A stretch of DNA of 64,000 bases, from contig NZ_QMEL01000001.1 in assembly GCF_003390885.1 (NCBI RefSeq), positions 558,001-622,000 of the forward strand, written 5' to 3'. Below are positions 35,290 through 45,350 of the stretch, piece after piece. Position 1 is the first letter of the stretch. The number at the start of each line of letters is the position of its first letter. Position numbers and translations under genes: made by a program. Below the pieces are notes generated by a model. That model was not told the origin of the DNA. It did no database searches and was given only the letters and a program-made list of their open reading frames with translations. This DNA comes from Pelagibacterium sediminicola (GTDB lineage Bacteria > Pseudomonadota > Alphaproteobacteria > Rhizobiales > Devosiaceae).

Positions 35290-35952
35290 TTAGTCGGACA
35301 CGATTCGGGCCCTGAGAAATGCGGTGGCCGCATCGAGCCCATCCTGGGCGATCGTATGGCCCGATCCTTCGCTGATATGGAGCGCGGCGGGAACGCCCAG
35401 ATCGAGCAGCAGCGGCAGGGCGCCCTGGCTGCCCATCACCGGCACCACCTCGTCGGCATCGCCGTGAATGAGGAGAACAGGGGGCTTTGAGGCGATGTCC
35501 TCACGCAGCTTTTCGGGCGCGATGACCATCCCCGAAAAGGCGACGATGCCCTTGAGGGGTGATTGGAGCCGCAGGCCGGTGTCGAGAGCCATCATCGCGC
35601 CCTGCGAAAAGCCGATGAGCACGGTATCTTCGGGGCCCAGCCCCGTCTGGACCCAGAGATCGGCAAGGAATCCGTTTATGACCGGGCGGGCGGTATCGGC
35701 GCCCACCAGCCGGGAGCTTTCGCGCTCGGGATCGAGCGGGAACCACTGATAACCATAAGGGTTGCCGCCGCAGGTCTCATGAGCGTTGGGGGCGACGAAC
35801 AGGGTATCGGGAAAGCTGTCGCGCCAATACTGCCCGAGCGCGATGAGATCGCGCCCGTCCGAGCCATAGCCGTGCAGCAGCACGACCAGTTGGCGGGCGG
35901 TCCCCGAGGCGGGCGGGAGCATGGGGCCGGAGAGTTTTACGGGGTCGTTCAT
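35290..35952 (-). CDS. Phospholipase/carboxylesterase-family alpha/beta hydrolase
   Basis: This 220-residue serine hydrolase of the acyl-protein thioesterase/carboxylesterase type has VVLLHGYGSDGRD, nucleophile S116 in GFSQGAMM, D167 in HGDADEVV and H199 in GSGHTI. It has no signal peptide, so it is cytoplasmic. Its ATG overlaps the stop of the alkA-type gene (TGATG), so the two are translationally coupled. The natural ester is unknown. Confidence 0.9.
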   Translation of the reverse strand: MNDPVKLSGPMLPPASGTARQLVVLLHGYGSDGRDLIALGQYWRDSFPDTLFVAPNAHETCGGNPYGYQWFPLDPERESSRLVGADTARPVINGFLADLWVQTGLGPEDTVLIGFSQGAMMALDTGLRLQSPLKGIVAFSGMVIAPEKLREDIASKPPVLLIHGDADEVVPVMGSQGALPLLLDLGVPAALHISEGSGHTIAQDGLDAATAFLRARIVSD

Positions 35953-36611
35953 CAAAGGGCTTCCCAGTTGTTTGCGTTTTTCATGGCCGCGAAATAGCGC
36001 CAGAACATGACTGCTGCCGCCCCGCGATGGGGCGACCAGGGTTCGGCCAGCGCGATCAGTTCCTTTGCGGCGGGGCGGGCGGAGAGCGAAAAGGCGTGTT
36101 CGACCGCCTTTTGCAGCGCGAGGTCGCCGGCAGGAAAGACGTCCGGGTGTCCGGCGCAGAACAGAAGATATATCTCCGCCGTCCATGGACCGACGCCCTT
36201 GAGCCTGGTCAGCGTGGCGATGGCCTTTTCCGCCGCCATTTCCTCGATGGCGTCGAAATCGAGATCCTTTTCGATGGCGGCGAGCGCCACCCCCCGGATC
36301 GTCTCGTATTTGCCGCGCGAAAGGCCGGTGGCGCGCAGGGTGGGTTCGTCGAGCCCGAGATAGATTTGCGGCGTCGTTGCGCCCAGCGCTTCGATACGGT
36401 TCCAGATGGCGCGGGCCGATGCGACCGAAAGCTGCTGGCCGCAGACGATCCGGGCGATCCCCTCGAACCCGCGCGGAGTCTGGCGCACGGCGACTTCTCC
36501 GGCGCGCGCGATGGCGAGAGCGAGGCGCTCGTCAAGGGCGGCGAGGCGCTCGAGATGAAAGGCCAGCGCCTCGGGGGTGTGGAGGCGCGCTGGAGCGTCG
36601 GGCGCTGTCAT
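35952..36611 (-). CDS. DNA-3-methyladenine glycosylase II (AlkA-like)
   Basis: This 219-residue base-excision repair enzyme of the HhH-GPD superfamily has helix-hairpin-helix LTRLKGVGPWTAEIYLL and the catalytic Asp D163 in VFPAGDLALQ. It lacks the Cys cluster of EndoIII, consistent with the AlkA group. It removes alkylated bases. The start at 36611 was chosen over an upstream frame that overlaps gluQ. It is coupled to the hydrolase gene downstream. Confidence 0.92.
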   Translation of the reverse strand: MTAPDAPARLHTPEALAFHLERLAALDERLALAIARAGEVAVRQTPRGFEGIARIVCGQQLSVASARAIWNRIEALGATTPQIYLGLDEPTLRATGLSRGKYETIRGVALAAIEKDLDFDAIEEMAAEKAIATLTRLKGVGPWTAEIYLLFCAGHPDVFPAGDLALQKAVEHAFSLSARPAAKELIALAEPWSPHRGAAAVMFWRYFAAMKNANNWEAL

Positions 36612-36652
36612 GCTAGGAGCCTTTGGGTCTGGATCTTGCGAGTGGGCGGGGC

Positions 36653-37510
36653 ATGTCAGGGCCATCTCAACCGATTTTCCGCTTCGCGCCAAGCCCGAAC
36701 GGGTATCTGCATATCGGGCACGCCTTTTCGGCGCTTTTCACCCATCACTGGGCAGACGCGCTCGGGGGGGTGATGCTGCTCAGGATCGAAGACATAGATA
36801 CCGCGCGCTGCCGACCCGAATTTGTCGATGCACTGCTCGAGGATCTGGCCTGGCTGGGGCTTTCGTGGCCCGAGCCAGTGCGCCGGCAATCGGAACATTT
36901 CGATGACTACGCGCGGGCAGCGAAGACCTTGCGCGAGCAAGGCCTGCTCTATCCGTGCTTTTGCTCGCGGGCCGAAATCCGCGCGGCGGCGGGAGAGAGC
37001 ACCGATCCGGAGGGGGCGCCGCTCTATCCCGGAACGTGCAGGGGACTTGGCCCTACCGGACGCGCCGAAAGGCTGGCGAGCGGCGCGCCGGTGCAGTGGC
37101 GGCTCGATATGGAAAGGGCGATCGCGGCGGCGGGGCCGCTTTTGATCCGCGAAACGCAACCCGACCCGTCCGCGCCCCTGACGGTCCGGCCAGCCGATCC
37201 GGCGCGCTGGGGGGACGTGGTGATCGTGCGCAAGGACACCCCGGCCAGCTATCATCTTTCGGTGGTGGTGGACGATGCCTTGCAGGGGATCACCCACGTG
37301 ACGCGCGGCATGGACCTTCATGCGTCAACCGACATCCACGTGCTGCTGCAGGCGCTGCTGGGCCTGCCCTCACCGGTCTATTGCCACCACGAACTGGTGC
37401 TGGACGAGGCCCGCGAAAAACTTGCGAAGTCGAAAGGCTCGGAGAGCCTCAGGGCCTTGCGGGCCGCGGGATGGACCGCGGTGCGGGTGCGCAAGGAACT
37501 GGGTTTTTGA
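36653..37510 (+). CDS. gluQ: Glutamyl-Q tRNA(Asp) synthetase
   Basis: This 285-residue paralogue of GluRS lacks the anticodon-binding domain and charges glutamate onto queuosine-34 of tRNA-Asp. The HIGH-type motif is FAPSPNGYLHIGHAF, the KMSKS-type motif KLAKSKGSES, and zinc ligands appear as CFCSRAE with a later YPGTC. The start at 36653 gives the standard N-terminus. A queuosine-precursor-type transporter gene lies 6 kb away (43.1 kb), which suits a Q-modified tRNA. Confidence 0.93.
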   Translation: MSGPSQPIFRFAPSPNGYLHIGHAFSALFTHHWADALGGVMLLRIEDIDTARCRPEFVDALLEDLAWLGLSWPEPVRRQSEHFDDYARAAKTLREQGLLYPCFCSRAEIRAAAGESTDPEGAPLYPGTCRGLGPTGRAERLASGAPVQWRLDMERAIAAAGPLLIRETQPDPSAPLTVRPADPARWGDVVIVRKDTPASYHLSVVVDDALQGITHVTRGMDLHASTDIHVLLQALLGLPSPVYCHHELVLDEAREKLAKSKGSESLRALRAAGWTAVRVRKELGF

Positions 37511-37665
37511 CCGGCCGGGCGAGATGCCCGGAGACTGGCTGGATGGAAAAATGGTATCGCAACGGGACGGGCACCCCTTATAAGTGGTGCCGGCGCCTTG
37601 CCTGTCTTTTGTGAATCACGGCAGGAAACGCATTACGTCCCGACCCAGCCGAAAGTCGTTGCATC

Positions 37666-37863
37666 ATGGAATTGCTCGTCAACATCGTTCTCATTCTCGC
37701 CGTCGGCGCGGTGGCCGTTATCCTCGGGATGGGGCTTTACAACATGTTCAAGGGGGGCTCGGCCAATACCAGCCAGAAGCTGATGCGCGCCCGCGTCATC
37801 ATGCAGGCGATCGCCGTGGCGCTCCTGATGGCGGCGCTCTATTTCTTCGGCCCGCACCGCTAG
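37666..37863 (+). CDS. HIG1-domain twin transmembrane protein
   Basis: This 65-residue protein has two transmembrane helices (about 3-25 and 45-62). The loop carries SQKLMRARVIMQ, matching the HIG1 signature QX3RXRX3Q exactly. HIG1 proteins associate with respiratory supercomplexes and cytochrome c oxidase in mitochondria and alphaproteobacteria. It lies 10 bases upstream of the cobalamin adenosyltransferase gene and is probably cotranscribed with it. Confidence 0.88.
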   Translation: MELLVNIVLILAVGAVAVILGMGLYNMFKGGSANTSQKLMRARVIMQAIAVALLMAALYFFGPHR

Positions 37864-37872
37864 GATCAAAAG

Positions 37873-38466
37873 ATGATCAAGATCAACAAGATCTATACCA
37901 AAACCGGAGATGGCGGCACGACGGGGCTGGTCGACGGGCCGCGGCGGCAAAAGGACGATCTGCGGATCGAGGCCTATGGCACCGTCGAGGAGGCCAACGC
38001 CACGGTGGGGCTGGCCCGGCTCCATTCCAGGGACATGGCGCGGGCCGATCACACGCTGGCGCGCATCCAGAACGACCTGTTCGATCTGGGCTCGGACCTT
38101 GCAACGCCGGGCCCCGATGAGGGGCGGAAATACAAGGCGCTGAGGACCACGGCCAAACAGGTCGAATGGCTCGAAAACCAGATCGATATCTATAACGAGG
38201 CGCTCGAACCGCTGAGGAGTTTTATCCTGCCCGGCGGCACCCCGCTGTCCGCCGCGCTGCATCTGGCGCGCACGGTGACGCGGCGGGCCGAGCGGATCGC
38301 GGTGGCGCTCAAGCGCGCCGAGCCCGAGGTCAATCCGGAAGTCCTGCGCTATCTCAACCGGCTCTCGGACCTCTTGTTCGTTCTTTCGCGGGTTGCCAAT
38401 GGCAACGGAAGCAAGGACGTTCTCTGGGAGCCGGGACGCCATACGGGCGAGACCAAATCGGGGTGA
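37873..38466 (+). CDS. Cob(I)yrinic acid a,c-diamide/cobalamin adenosyltransferase (PduO type)
   Basis: This 197-residue trimeric adenosyltransferase transfers adenosyl from ATP to cob(I)alamin. Signatures are IYTKTGDGGTTGLVDG (ATP loop), EAYGTVEEANATVGLA, FILPGGTPLSAALHLARTV and RRAERI, with the closing RLSDLLFVLSR. AGGATC lies upstream of the ATG. It provides adenosylcobalamin for enzymes encoded elsewhere. Confidence 0.95.
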   Translation: MIKINKIYTKTGDGGTTGLVDGPRRQKDDLRIEAYGTVEEANATVGLARLHSRDMARADHTLARIQNDLFDLGSDLATPGPDEGRKYKALRTTAKQVEWLENQIDIYNEALEPLRSFILPGGTPLSAALHLARTVTRRAERIAVALKRAEPEVNPEVLRYLNRLSDLLFVLSRVANGNGSKDVLWEPGRHTGETKSG

Positions 38467-38504
38467 GCGGATCGGGGACCGGAAAGGCGTAAAGGGGGTG
38501 CGCA

Positions 38505-39188
38505 ATGTTCCTGCCGCTTTATGACAGCAACAAGATCGCCCATATCGCGTTTCCTTACGTCAATTACGGGTTGCTCATCGTTACGATACTGGTGTTCACC
38601 GTCCAGTTTGCGGGTGGCACGGCGGGGCTCGAACAGGCTCATATAGAGTACGGAATGATCCCTGTTGTGGTGCGCGATGTGGTCGAGGGGCCGGCGCCGT
38701 GGCTTCCCGATCAGGCAACGCTTTTTTCCTACATGTTCCTGCACGCCGATCTTTTTCACCTGCTCTCGAACATGCTGTTCCTCTGGGTTTTCGGGGACAA
38801 TGTCGAAGACGCGCTGGGGCACGTCAAATATTTGGCGTTCTATTTGCTGTGCGGGGTGCTGGCGGGGGTGGTCCATCTTTTCATCTATCCCGACAGCTAT
38901 GGCCCACTGGTGGGCGCGTCCGGGGCGGTGGCCGGGGTTATGGGGGCCTATCTCGTCCTTTATCCGCGCGTCCGGGTGTTCGTGCTCAACAGGCTCGTCA
39001 TCTTCTTCCCGCTTGCGCTGCCCGCATGGGCGGTGCTCGGCATCTGGATTTTCAGCCAGTTGTTCTATGCGGTACTGGGGTCCGATGGCGCGGTTGCCTG
39101 GTGGGCACATATCGGGGGCGTGGCCGCCGGCGCGGCGCTGGTTTTCCTGTTCCGCAGGCTCGCTCCGGGCCCCTCGATCGAAGGGTAA
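38505..39188 (+). CDS. Rhomboid-family intramembrane serine protease
   Basis: This 227-residue protein has six to seven transmembrane helices. Catalytic Ser S139 is in GPLVGASGAVAGVMG and His H202 in WWAHIGGVAAG; the LHADLFHLLSNMLFLWVFG helix is the conserved second segment. It cleaves membrane proteins within the bilayer; the substrates are unknown. It follows the adenosyltransferase gene by 38 bp on the same strand. Confidence 0.93.
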   Translation: MFLPLYDSNKIAHIAFPYVNYGLLIVTILVFTVQFAGGTAGLEQAHIEYGMIPVVVRDVVEGPAPWLPDQATLFSYMFLHADLFHLLSNMLFLWVFGDNVEDALGHVKYLAFYLLCGVLAGVVHLFIYPDSYGPLVGASGAVAGVMGAYLVLYPRVRVFVLNRLVIFFPLALPAWAVLGIWIFSQLFYAVLGSDGAVAWWAHIGGVAAGAALVFLFRRLAPGPSIEG

Positions 39189-39247
39189 GAAATTGTTAGG
39201 CCCGCGGGTCTAGGCTTGGTCCCGTTGTTTTTCGTGGGAGCAGACCG

Positions 39248-39430
39248 TTGAGTGATCTGGCGCTGGGCATGGTGGCTGCAAAACAGGGGCAGACCCGGCA
39301 CCTGATGCAGATTGCCATGGTCAGGAAGCAGCATGAGATGGAGATGAACCTCATCAACATGCTGACCCAGGCCGTCGAGAACGCGCCAGCCCCGGACGGC
39401 ACCGGAACGCGCGTCGATAAGACGGCCTGA
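39248..39430 (+). CDS. Small helical protein resembling YjfB-type motility proteins
   Basis: This 60-residue protein starts from TTG with GGGAG nine bases upstream: MSDLALGMVAAKQGQTRHLM, then IAMVRKQHEMEMNLINMLTQ. It is one amphipathic Gln/Met-rich helix followed by a polar tail ending TRVDKTA. The pattern resembles the small YjfB-like putative motility family, but the similarity is weak. No signal or membrane segment is seen. The function is unknown. Confidence 0.6.
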   Translation: MSDLALGMVAAKQGQTRHLMQIAMVRKQHEMEMNLINMLTQAVENAPAPDGTGTRVDKTA

Positions 39431-39476
39431 TCTTGTACTGGATCACCCGGATAAACCGTGTGAAGACGGACCTGCC

Positions 39477-40124
<648 letters not shown>

Positions 40125-40161
40125 TTTTTACCGGTTCATTTCAAGGTCTGACGGGGCGCCG

Positions 40162-41544
40162 ATGAGCAATCGCATGTGGGGGGGACGGTTCGCGTCCGGT
40201 CCCGACGCCATCATGGAAGAAATCAACGCCTCGATAGGCTTCGACCAGCGGCTCTACAAGCACGATATCGCCGGCTCGATCGCCCACGCGAACATGCTTG
40301 CCGCCGCCGGTATCCTCACAGTTGAGGATAAAGACGCTATTATCAAGGGGTTGGAGACGGTCCGCGACGAGATCGCGCAGGGGGGCTTCACCTTTTCGCG
40401 AGCGCTTGAAGACATCCATATGAATGTCGAGAGTCGCCTCAAGGAATTGATCGGGGAGCCGGCGGGGCGCCTGCACACGGCACGGTCGCGCAACGATCAG
40501 GTGGCCACCGATTTCCGGCTCTATGTGCGCGAGTGCATCGACATGCTGGTCGCCCAGGTCGAAACGCTGCAAGGCGTGCTGGTCGACCGCGCCGAGACCG
40601 AGGCGGCGACCGTCATGCCCGGCTTCACCCATCTCCAGAGCGCCCAGCCGGTGACCTTCGGGCACCATCTTCTGGCCTATGTCGAGATGTTTTCGCGCGA
40701 CAGGGGACGGCTTCTCGATGCGCGGGCCCGGCTCAACGAAAGCCCGCTGGGCTCGGCGGCGCTGGCCGGCACCTCGTTCCCCATCGACCGGGAGATGACC
40801 GCCAAAGAGCTCGGGTTCGACCGGCCCACGGCCAATTCGCTCGATGCGGTCTCGGACCGCGATTTCATTCTCGAAACGCTGGCCGCCGCCTCGATCTGCG
40901 CCATGCACCTTTCGCGGTTTTCCGAGGAACTGGTCATCTGGTCTTCGGCCCAGTTCGCGTTCATCTCGCTTTCCGACAAGTTCTCGACCGGCTCCTCGAT
41001 CATGCCGCAAAAGCGCAACCCCGATGCCGCCGAGTTGATCCGCGCCAAGGTCGGACGCATCTTCGGGGCGTTCACCTCGCTTTTGATGGTGATGAAGGGC
41101 CTGCCGCTCGCCTATTCCAAGGACATGCAGGAAGACAAGGAAGTGGCGTTCGACGCGCTCGATACGCTTTCCCTGTCTCTTGCCGCGATGACGGGAATGG
41201 TGTCCGACCTCGCTGTCAACCGCGAAAAGATGGCGGCGGCGGCGGGCGCGGGATTCTCGACTGCCACCGATCTGGCCGACTGGCTGGTCAGGGCGGCCAA
41301 TGTGCCGTTCCGCGACGCCCACCACATCACGGGCCGGGCCGTTGCGGCAGCCGAAGCCAAGGGTTGCGGGCTCGAAGGGCTGACTATCGAGGACCTGAAG
41401 GCCATCGACGAGCGCATCACGAGCGCCGTGCACAAGGTGCTGGGGGTGGACAATTCCGTCAAGTCCCGGACGAGCTACGGGGGAACGGCGCCGGACAATG
41501 TGCGAAAGCAGGTTGCGCTCTGGCGCGAGCGGTTGGGTGCATGA
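40162..41544 (+). CDS. argH: Argininosuccinate lyase
   Basis: This 460-residue enzyme makes arginine and fumarate from argininosuccinate. It starts [20 protein letters not shown] and carries [37 protein letters not shown] and the superfamily signature [12 protein letters not shown]. The start at 40162 is the standard one; an open extension upstream lies in the tlpA promoter region. A dispersed repeat separates it from lysA. Confidence 0.97.
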   Translation: MSNRMWGGRFASGPDAIMEEINASIGFDQRLYKHDIAGSIAHANMLAAAGILTVEDKDAIIKGLETVRDEIAQGGFTFSRALEDIHMNVESRLKELIGEPAGRLHTARSRNDQVATDFRLYVRECIDMLVAQVETLQGVLVDRAETEAATVMPGFTHLQSAQPVTFGHHLLAYVEMFSRDRGRLLDARARLNESPLGSAALAGTSFPIDREMTAKELGFDRPTANSLDAVSDRDFILETLAAASICAMHLSRFSEELVIWSSAQFAFISLSDKFSTGSSIMPQKRNPDAAELIRAKVGRIFGAFTSLLMVMKGLPLAYSKDMQEDKEVAFDALDTLSLSLAAMTGMVSDLAVNREKMAAAAGAGFSTATDLADWLVRAANVPFRDAHHITGRAVAAAEAKGCGLEGLTIEDLKAIDERITSAVHKVLGVDNSVKSRTSYGGTAPDNVRKQVALWRERLGA

Positions 41545-41576
41545 TCGCGATGGAAAAGCTTGTTGCGGGCATCGCC

Positions 41577-41757
41577 TCACCCCTCCCCAGCCCTCCCCAT
41601 CAAGGGGAGGGTGTTTCCTTTGCTCGGATGCTTCCTGCGCACAAGACCAGCACCTCCCCCCTTGTGGGGGACTTGCAAGCGTTTCCGGTAACGCCGGAAC
41701 GCGGGGCTCCGGTGGAGCCCTGCGAGTGCAGCAAGGGGAGGGGGGTAAGCGGATCTT
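41577..41757 (-). repeat. GC-rich dispersed repeat (CTCCCC/GGGGAG family), copy 1
   Basis: An element of about 180 bp with the mirrored blocks CCCTCCCCATCAAGGGGAGG and CACCTCCCCCCTTGTGGGGG plus an inner palindromic arm. It is the reverse complement of the copies at 59598 and 62043, and sits between argH and lysA. Confidence 0.75.
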
Positions 41758-41788
41758 CAGTCTGCGCAACGGTTGAGGCTTGGCGCTG

Positions 41789-43057
41789 ATGGTCCACCAC
41801 TTCCACTACCAGAACGGCCGTCTCCACGCCGAGGACGTTGACCTTTCCGCGCTGGCCGAGGAAATCGGCACGCCCTTTTATTGCTACTCCTCGGCGACCT
41901 TCCGGCGCCATGTGCGGGTGATGCGCGAGGCGTTTGCCGGGCGCGATACGGTCCTTGCCTACGCAATGAAGGCCAATTCCAACCAGGCAATTTTGAAGCT
42001 GATCGCCAGCGAAGGCGGCGGGGCGGATGTGGTGTCGCTGGGCGAGCTCGAACGCGCGCTGCGTGCCGGGATCGCGCCGGACAGAATCGTCTTTTCAGGC
42101 GTCGCCAAGACCCGGGAGGAGATGGCGCGGGGGCTAGAGGTGGGCATTTTGTGCTTTAACGTCGAGAGCGAGCCCGAGCTTGAGCGGCTCGACCGCGTGG
42201 CGGGAGAGATGGGAAAGATCGCGCCGGTTTCCGTGCGGATCAATCCGGACGTCGATGCCAGGACCCATGCCAAGATTTCGACGGGAAAATCCGAAAACAA
42301 GTTCGGCATCCCCTATGCCCGCGCGCTGGACGTTTATGCACGGATCGCCGGGAGCCCCAATCTCAAGGCGGTCGGCGTCGACATGCATATCGGGAGCCAG
42401 ATCACCGAGCTTGAGCCGTTCGACAACGCCTTTGCGCTCCTGGCGGACCTCGTGGGGCAGTTGCGCGCGGCGGGGCACGGGATCGAGCATGTCGATGTGG
42501 GGGGCGGGCTGGGCATCCCCTACGACCAGAGCAACACCCCGCCGCCCGATCCGGTGGAATATGCGCGGCTGGTGCGTCGCCATGTCGACCCGCTCGGGTG
42601 CAAGCTGATCCTCGAGCCCGGACGGGTGATCGCGGGCAATGCGGGGATCATGGTCTGCCGTGTCGAATACGTAAAAAATACCGCCACGCGGCGTTTCGTC
42701 ATCGTCGATGCGGGGATGAACGATCTGCTGCGCCCGACGCTCTACGAGGCCCATCACGATGTGTTGCCGGTTAACGAGGCCGGGCCGGATGCAGGAACGG
42801 TGCGCGCCGATATCGTGGGGCCGGTCTGCGAAACCGGCGACTATCTGGCGCTCGACCGGGAGATCGGCGATGTGGGCGAAGGGGACCTCATCGCGGTGAT
42901 GACGGCAGGCGCCTATGGCGCGGTGATGGCCAGCACCTACAACACGCGCCCCCTCGTGCCCGAAGTGCTGGTCGAGGGCGGCCGCTGGCACGCCATCCGC
43001 CCGCGCCAGACGCTGGACGATCTTATCGGGCTCGATAGCGTGCCGGACTGGCTTTAG
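41789..43057 (+). CDS. lysA: Diaminopimelate decarboxylase
   Basis: This 422-residue PLP enzyme performs the last step of lysine biosynthesis. The PLP lysine is K61 in LAYAMKANSN; other motifs are GGGADVVSLGELERAL, HIGSQITEL, DVGGGLGIPY, EPGRVIAGNAG and CETGDYLALDR (active-site Cys from the partner subunit). The ATG at 41789 was chosen over a TTG at 41780. It is separated from argH by the repeat, so it may have its own promoter. Confidence 0.96.
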   Translation: MVHHFHYQNGRLHAEDVDLSALAEEIGTPFYCYSSATFRRHVRVMREAFAGRDTVLAYAMKANSNQAILKLIASEGGGADVVSLGELERALRAGIAPDRIVFSGVAKTREEMARGLEVGILCFNVESEPELERLDRVAGEMGKIAPVSVRINPDVDARTHAKISTGKSENKFGIPYARALDVYARIAGSPNLKAVGVDMHIGSQITELEPFDNAFALLADLVGQLRAAGHGIEHVDVGGGLGIPYDQSNTPPPDPVEYARLVRRHVDPLGCKLILEPGRVIAGNAGIMVCRVEYVKNTATRRFVIVDAGMNDLLRPTLYEAHHDVLPVNEAGPDAGTVRADIVGPVCETGDYLALDREIGDVGEGDLIAVMTAGAYGAVMASTYNTRPLVPEVLVEGGRWHAIRPRQTLDDLIGLDSVPDWL

Positions 43058-43081
43058 CCGGGGAAGCGATGGGGGCAGAGC

Positions 43082-43720
43082 TTAGGCCTTCGCCAGCACC
43101 CGATCCGGAATGATCTTGCGGAGTATCTTGTAAGGCGCGAGCAGGGCCAGCGCGACAACCAGCTTGACGAGGAAGTCACCTACGGCCAGCGAAACCCAGA
43201 GCGGGGTCTCGAACCCGAAAACCGACAGGAATGGCACGGGGAAGGCGAGCGAAGACTCTTCCATGCCGAACGCGGTGTCGAGAAACGCAAAGCTTGCGGC
43301 AAAGGCCAGCCCGAAAAAGAGGATCGTGTCGATCACCGATCCGGCGGTCGAGGAGATCAGTGGGGCCTTCCACCAGCTTGCGGCGCGCAGGCGGTGGAAA
43401 ATTTGCGTATCGAGCAGTTGCGCAACGAGGAACGCCGTGCCCGAGGCTATCGCGATGCGCGGGGAGGCGAGCAGGACGCTCATCGCAACGGCGATGGCAA
43501 AGCCGACCAGAACGACCTTTCGCGCGGTGACTGGCCCGAAATGGCGGTTGGTGAGGTCGTTGACCATGAAGGCGACGGGATAGGTAAAGGCGCCCCAGGT
43601 GAGGATTTCAGCAAGGTCGAGAGCGCCGATCTGCGCATCGACCGGGAACTGGACGAGGAAATTGGAGGCGGTGACGACCACCGCCATGGCGAGGATCGCC
43701 AGGGCAAAGCGCAAACCCAT
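43082..43720 (-). CDS. Queuosine-precursor transporter (YhhQ/VUT family)
   Basis: This 212-residue integral membrane protein has six to seven hydrophobic segments and the family motifs GAFTYPVAFMVNDLTNRHFG (the Asn/Asp/His-rich loop) and SSTAGSVIDTILFFGLAF. VUT proteins import queuine or preQ0/preQ1. AAAGGA lies nine bases before the ATG; an open extension upstream runs through the rpmB terminator and is excluded. The nearby gluQ acts on queuosine tRNA. Confidence 0.9.
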   Translation of the reverse strand: MGLRFALAILAMAVVVTASNFLVQFPVDAQIGALDLAEILTWGAFTYPVAFMVNDLTNRHFGPVTARKVVLVGFAIAVAMSVLLASPRIAIASGTAFLVAQLLDTQIFHRLRAASWWKAPLISSTAGSVIDTILFFGLAFAASFAFLDTAFGMEESSLAFPVPFLSVFGFETPLWVSLAVGDFLVKLVVALALLAPYKILRKIIPDRVLAKA

Positions 43721-43842
43721 CAGGGCATGTCCTTTCAAAAACAAAGCGGCAAGGGACCGCCGGACTTTTTTGCGATGCAGCGAACCGGCAGATGACCGAT
43801 GCTGCGTGTCCCTCGCTTTACAGCTCTGGACACAAAAAGCCA

Positions 43843-43874
43843 AGCGCCGCACCCGGTATGCCGGACGCGGCGCT
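43843..43874 (-). terminator. Intrinsic terminator after rpmB
   Basis: AGCGCCGC (43843-43850) pairs with GCGGCGCT (43867-43874), with an inner CCGG/CCGG stem. The minus strand continues TTGGCTTTTTGTG. Confidence 0.85.
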
Positions 43875-43899
43875 CCAAATCTCTTGTTTCGCCTGTGCC

Positions 43900-44184
43900 T
43901 TAGCTGGCGACGGCGGCGCGGATTTCCTTCTTGATGCCGCGGGCGCGATCGGAAAGCTCCTCGTCCTTGGCCTTCAAGAGAAACGCATCGAGACCGCCAC
44001 GGTGCTCGACGGTGCGCAGGGCGGCGGCCGAAACGCGGAGCTTGACCTGACGGTCGAGCGCCTCGGAAATCAGCGTCACATCGCAAAGGTTGGGCAGAAA
44101 GCGGCGGCGGGTCCGGTTGAGCGCGTGGCTCACATTGTTGCCGGTCATAACGCCCTTGCCGGTCAGTTCACAGCGCCGAGCCAT
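43900..44184 (-). CDS. rpmB: 50S ribosomal protein L28
   Basis: This 94-residue protein starts [20 protein letters not shown] and continues [16 protein letters not shown], the classic L28 N-terminus, with a C-terminal helix rich in Lys/Arg. An upstream ATG (44202) would add six residues but is not family-like. It is a structural component of the large ribosomal subunit. A clear terminator follows. Confidence 0.96.
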   Translation of the reverse strand: MARRCELTGKGVMTGNNVSHALNRTRRRFLPNLCDVTLISEALDRQVKLRVSAAALRTVEHRGGLDAFLLKAKDEELSDRARGIKKEIRAAVAS

Positions 44185-44425
44185 AATCGTAAATCCTGTC
44201 AATCAAGAACCGGCGCCGGGGCAAGCCCCCAGCCGGACGGTCCGGGTTTGTTAGAAGGTCGCGGCTAAATAGACAAAGGCGCCGGTTTCGTCAAGCATAT
44301 AGCGGGTTTTGTGATGCGCCCGATGCTGGACAGATGGAAATAGGGAAGGCACGGTAAACAATGCTCTGATTCGTTTGCGGCTTTGTCCCGCGGATGGGGG
44401 CGCTATGACGATGTGAGCTTTGCGT

Positions 44426-45211
44426 GTGCTGAAAACCCTTGCCCGGTCGCTGGCCGTCTTCGCCCTTTCCGCCTTCGGCGCGGCTGCGGCCTGTGCCCAG
44501 CAGCCCGGCGCGCTGGCGCAATATGTGGTGGCGCTCAACGGCATCAATGTCGCCTATCTCAATGTAAGGCTCCATACGGAAGGCGAGACGTACCAGCTCG
44601 ACCTGACCGCCGATGTGACGGGCCTTGCCCAGATCGTCGCGCAAGGCTCGGGTGCGGTCAATTCGGGCGGCAGGGTGACCGGGACGGGGCTGGCCTCGAA
44701 CCGGTTCCATCTTGAAACCCGCACCAGTTCGGACCGGTTTTCGGTCCAGACGCGCTATGCGGGCGGCACGGCCAATGACTTTACCGTCAGCCCGCCCTTG
44801 CCCGAAAACCCCGACCGCGTCGCGGTAAGTACAAGCCACCGGCGCGGGGTCAACGATCCGGTGGCCGCCTTCATCCTGCGCGGTTCGGGGCTCGACCAGA
44901 GTCTTTGCAACCGCACCATGGCCATCTTTACCGGTATCGAGCGGTTCGACCTCCAGCTTTCCTTCGCCCAGATGGACAGCGCCACCTCGAACCGCACGGG
45001 CTATCAGGGGCCGGTGGTCGCCTGCGCCATGCGCTATCACCCCATCTCGGGGCATTTCAATTCTTCGGAAATCACCGCCTATCTGCGCGACAACCAGCGC
45101 ATGATGGCCTGGTTCGCCCCGCTCGGGGAAACGGGCTTTTTCATCCCCTATCGCGTGCTGATCGGCACGAGCTTCGGTGATTTGTCGATGGTTCTGACAT
45201 CGATGCAGTAG
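44426..45211 (+). CDS. DUF3108-domain periplasmic protein
   Basis: This 261-residue secreted protein has a signal peptide (cleavage near AAACAQ-QPG) and a beta-rich DUF3108 domain: ALAQYVVALNGINVAYLNV at the start, RTSSDRFSVQTRYAGG in the middle and GFFIPYRVLIGTSFGDLSM at the end. Two Cys (SLCNRT, VVACAM) may form a disulfide. The function is unknown, but the family is conserved in alphaproteobacteria. GTG 44426 was chosen (GTGAG eight bases upstream); TTG 44420 is an alternative. Confidence 0.8.
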   Translation: MLKTLARSLAVFALSAFGAAAACAQQPGALAQYVVALNGINVAYLNVRLHTEGETYQLDLTADVTGLAQIVAQGSGAVNSGGRVTGTGLASNRFHLETRTSSDRFSVQTRYAGGTANDFTVSPPLPENPDRVAVSTSHRRGVNDPVAAFILRGSGLDQSLCNRTMAIFTGIERFDLQLSFAQMDSATSNRTGYQGPVVACAMRYHPISGHFNSSEITAYLRDNQRMMAWFAPLGETGFFIPYRVLIGTSFGDLSMVLTSMQ

Positions 45212-45239
45212 GCCGCCCTGCGGTTTTACCCAATCCCTT

Positions 45240-45350
45240 ATGTCATTCAGGCATCCATTGCCGAAATCCAGAACGACATCTCAACACGCTCCGGCGGGTG
45301 GGAGAAATCCGCGCTGGTCCCCGGGAATAAATACCGGGATGACAATGGTG
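45240..45350. repeat. Dispersed intergenic repeat, copy 2
   Basis: This resembles the element at 16209: ATGTCATTCAGGCATCC at one end and CCCGGGAATAAATACCGGG then GATGACAATGG at the other. It follows the DUF3108 gene. Confidence 0.6.

Noticed and set aside
43721-43842. Possible preQ1 riboswitch in front of the queuosine-precursor transporter gene
   Set aside because: The leader has an AAAAAA tract and a GC stem (CTGCCGG/CCGGCGG), but the A-tract falls inside the stem-loop and not after it, so the preQ1-I pseudoknot cannot be drawn.
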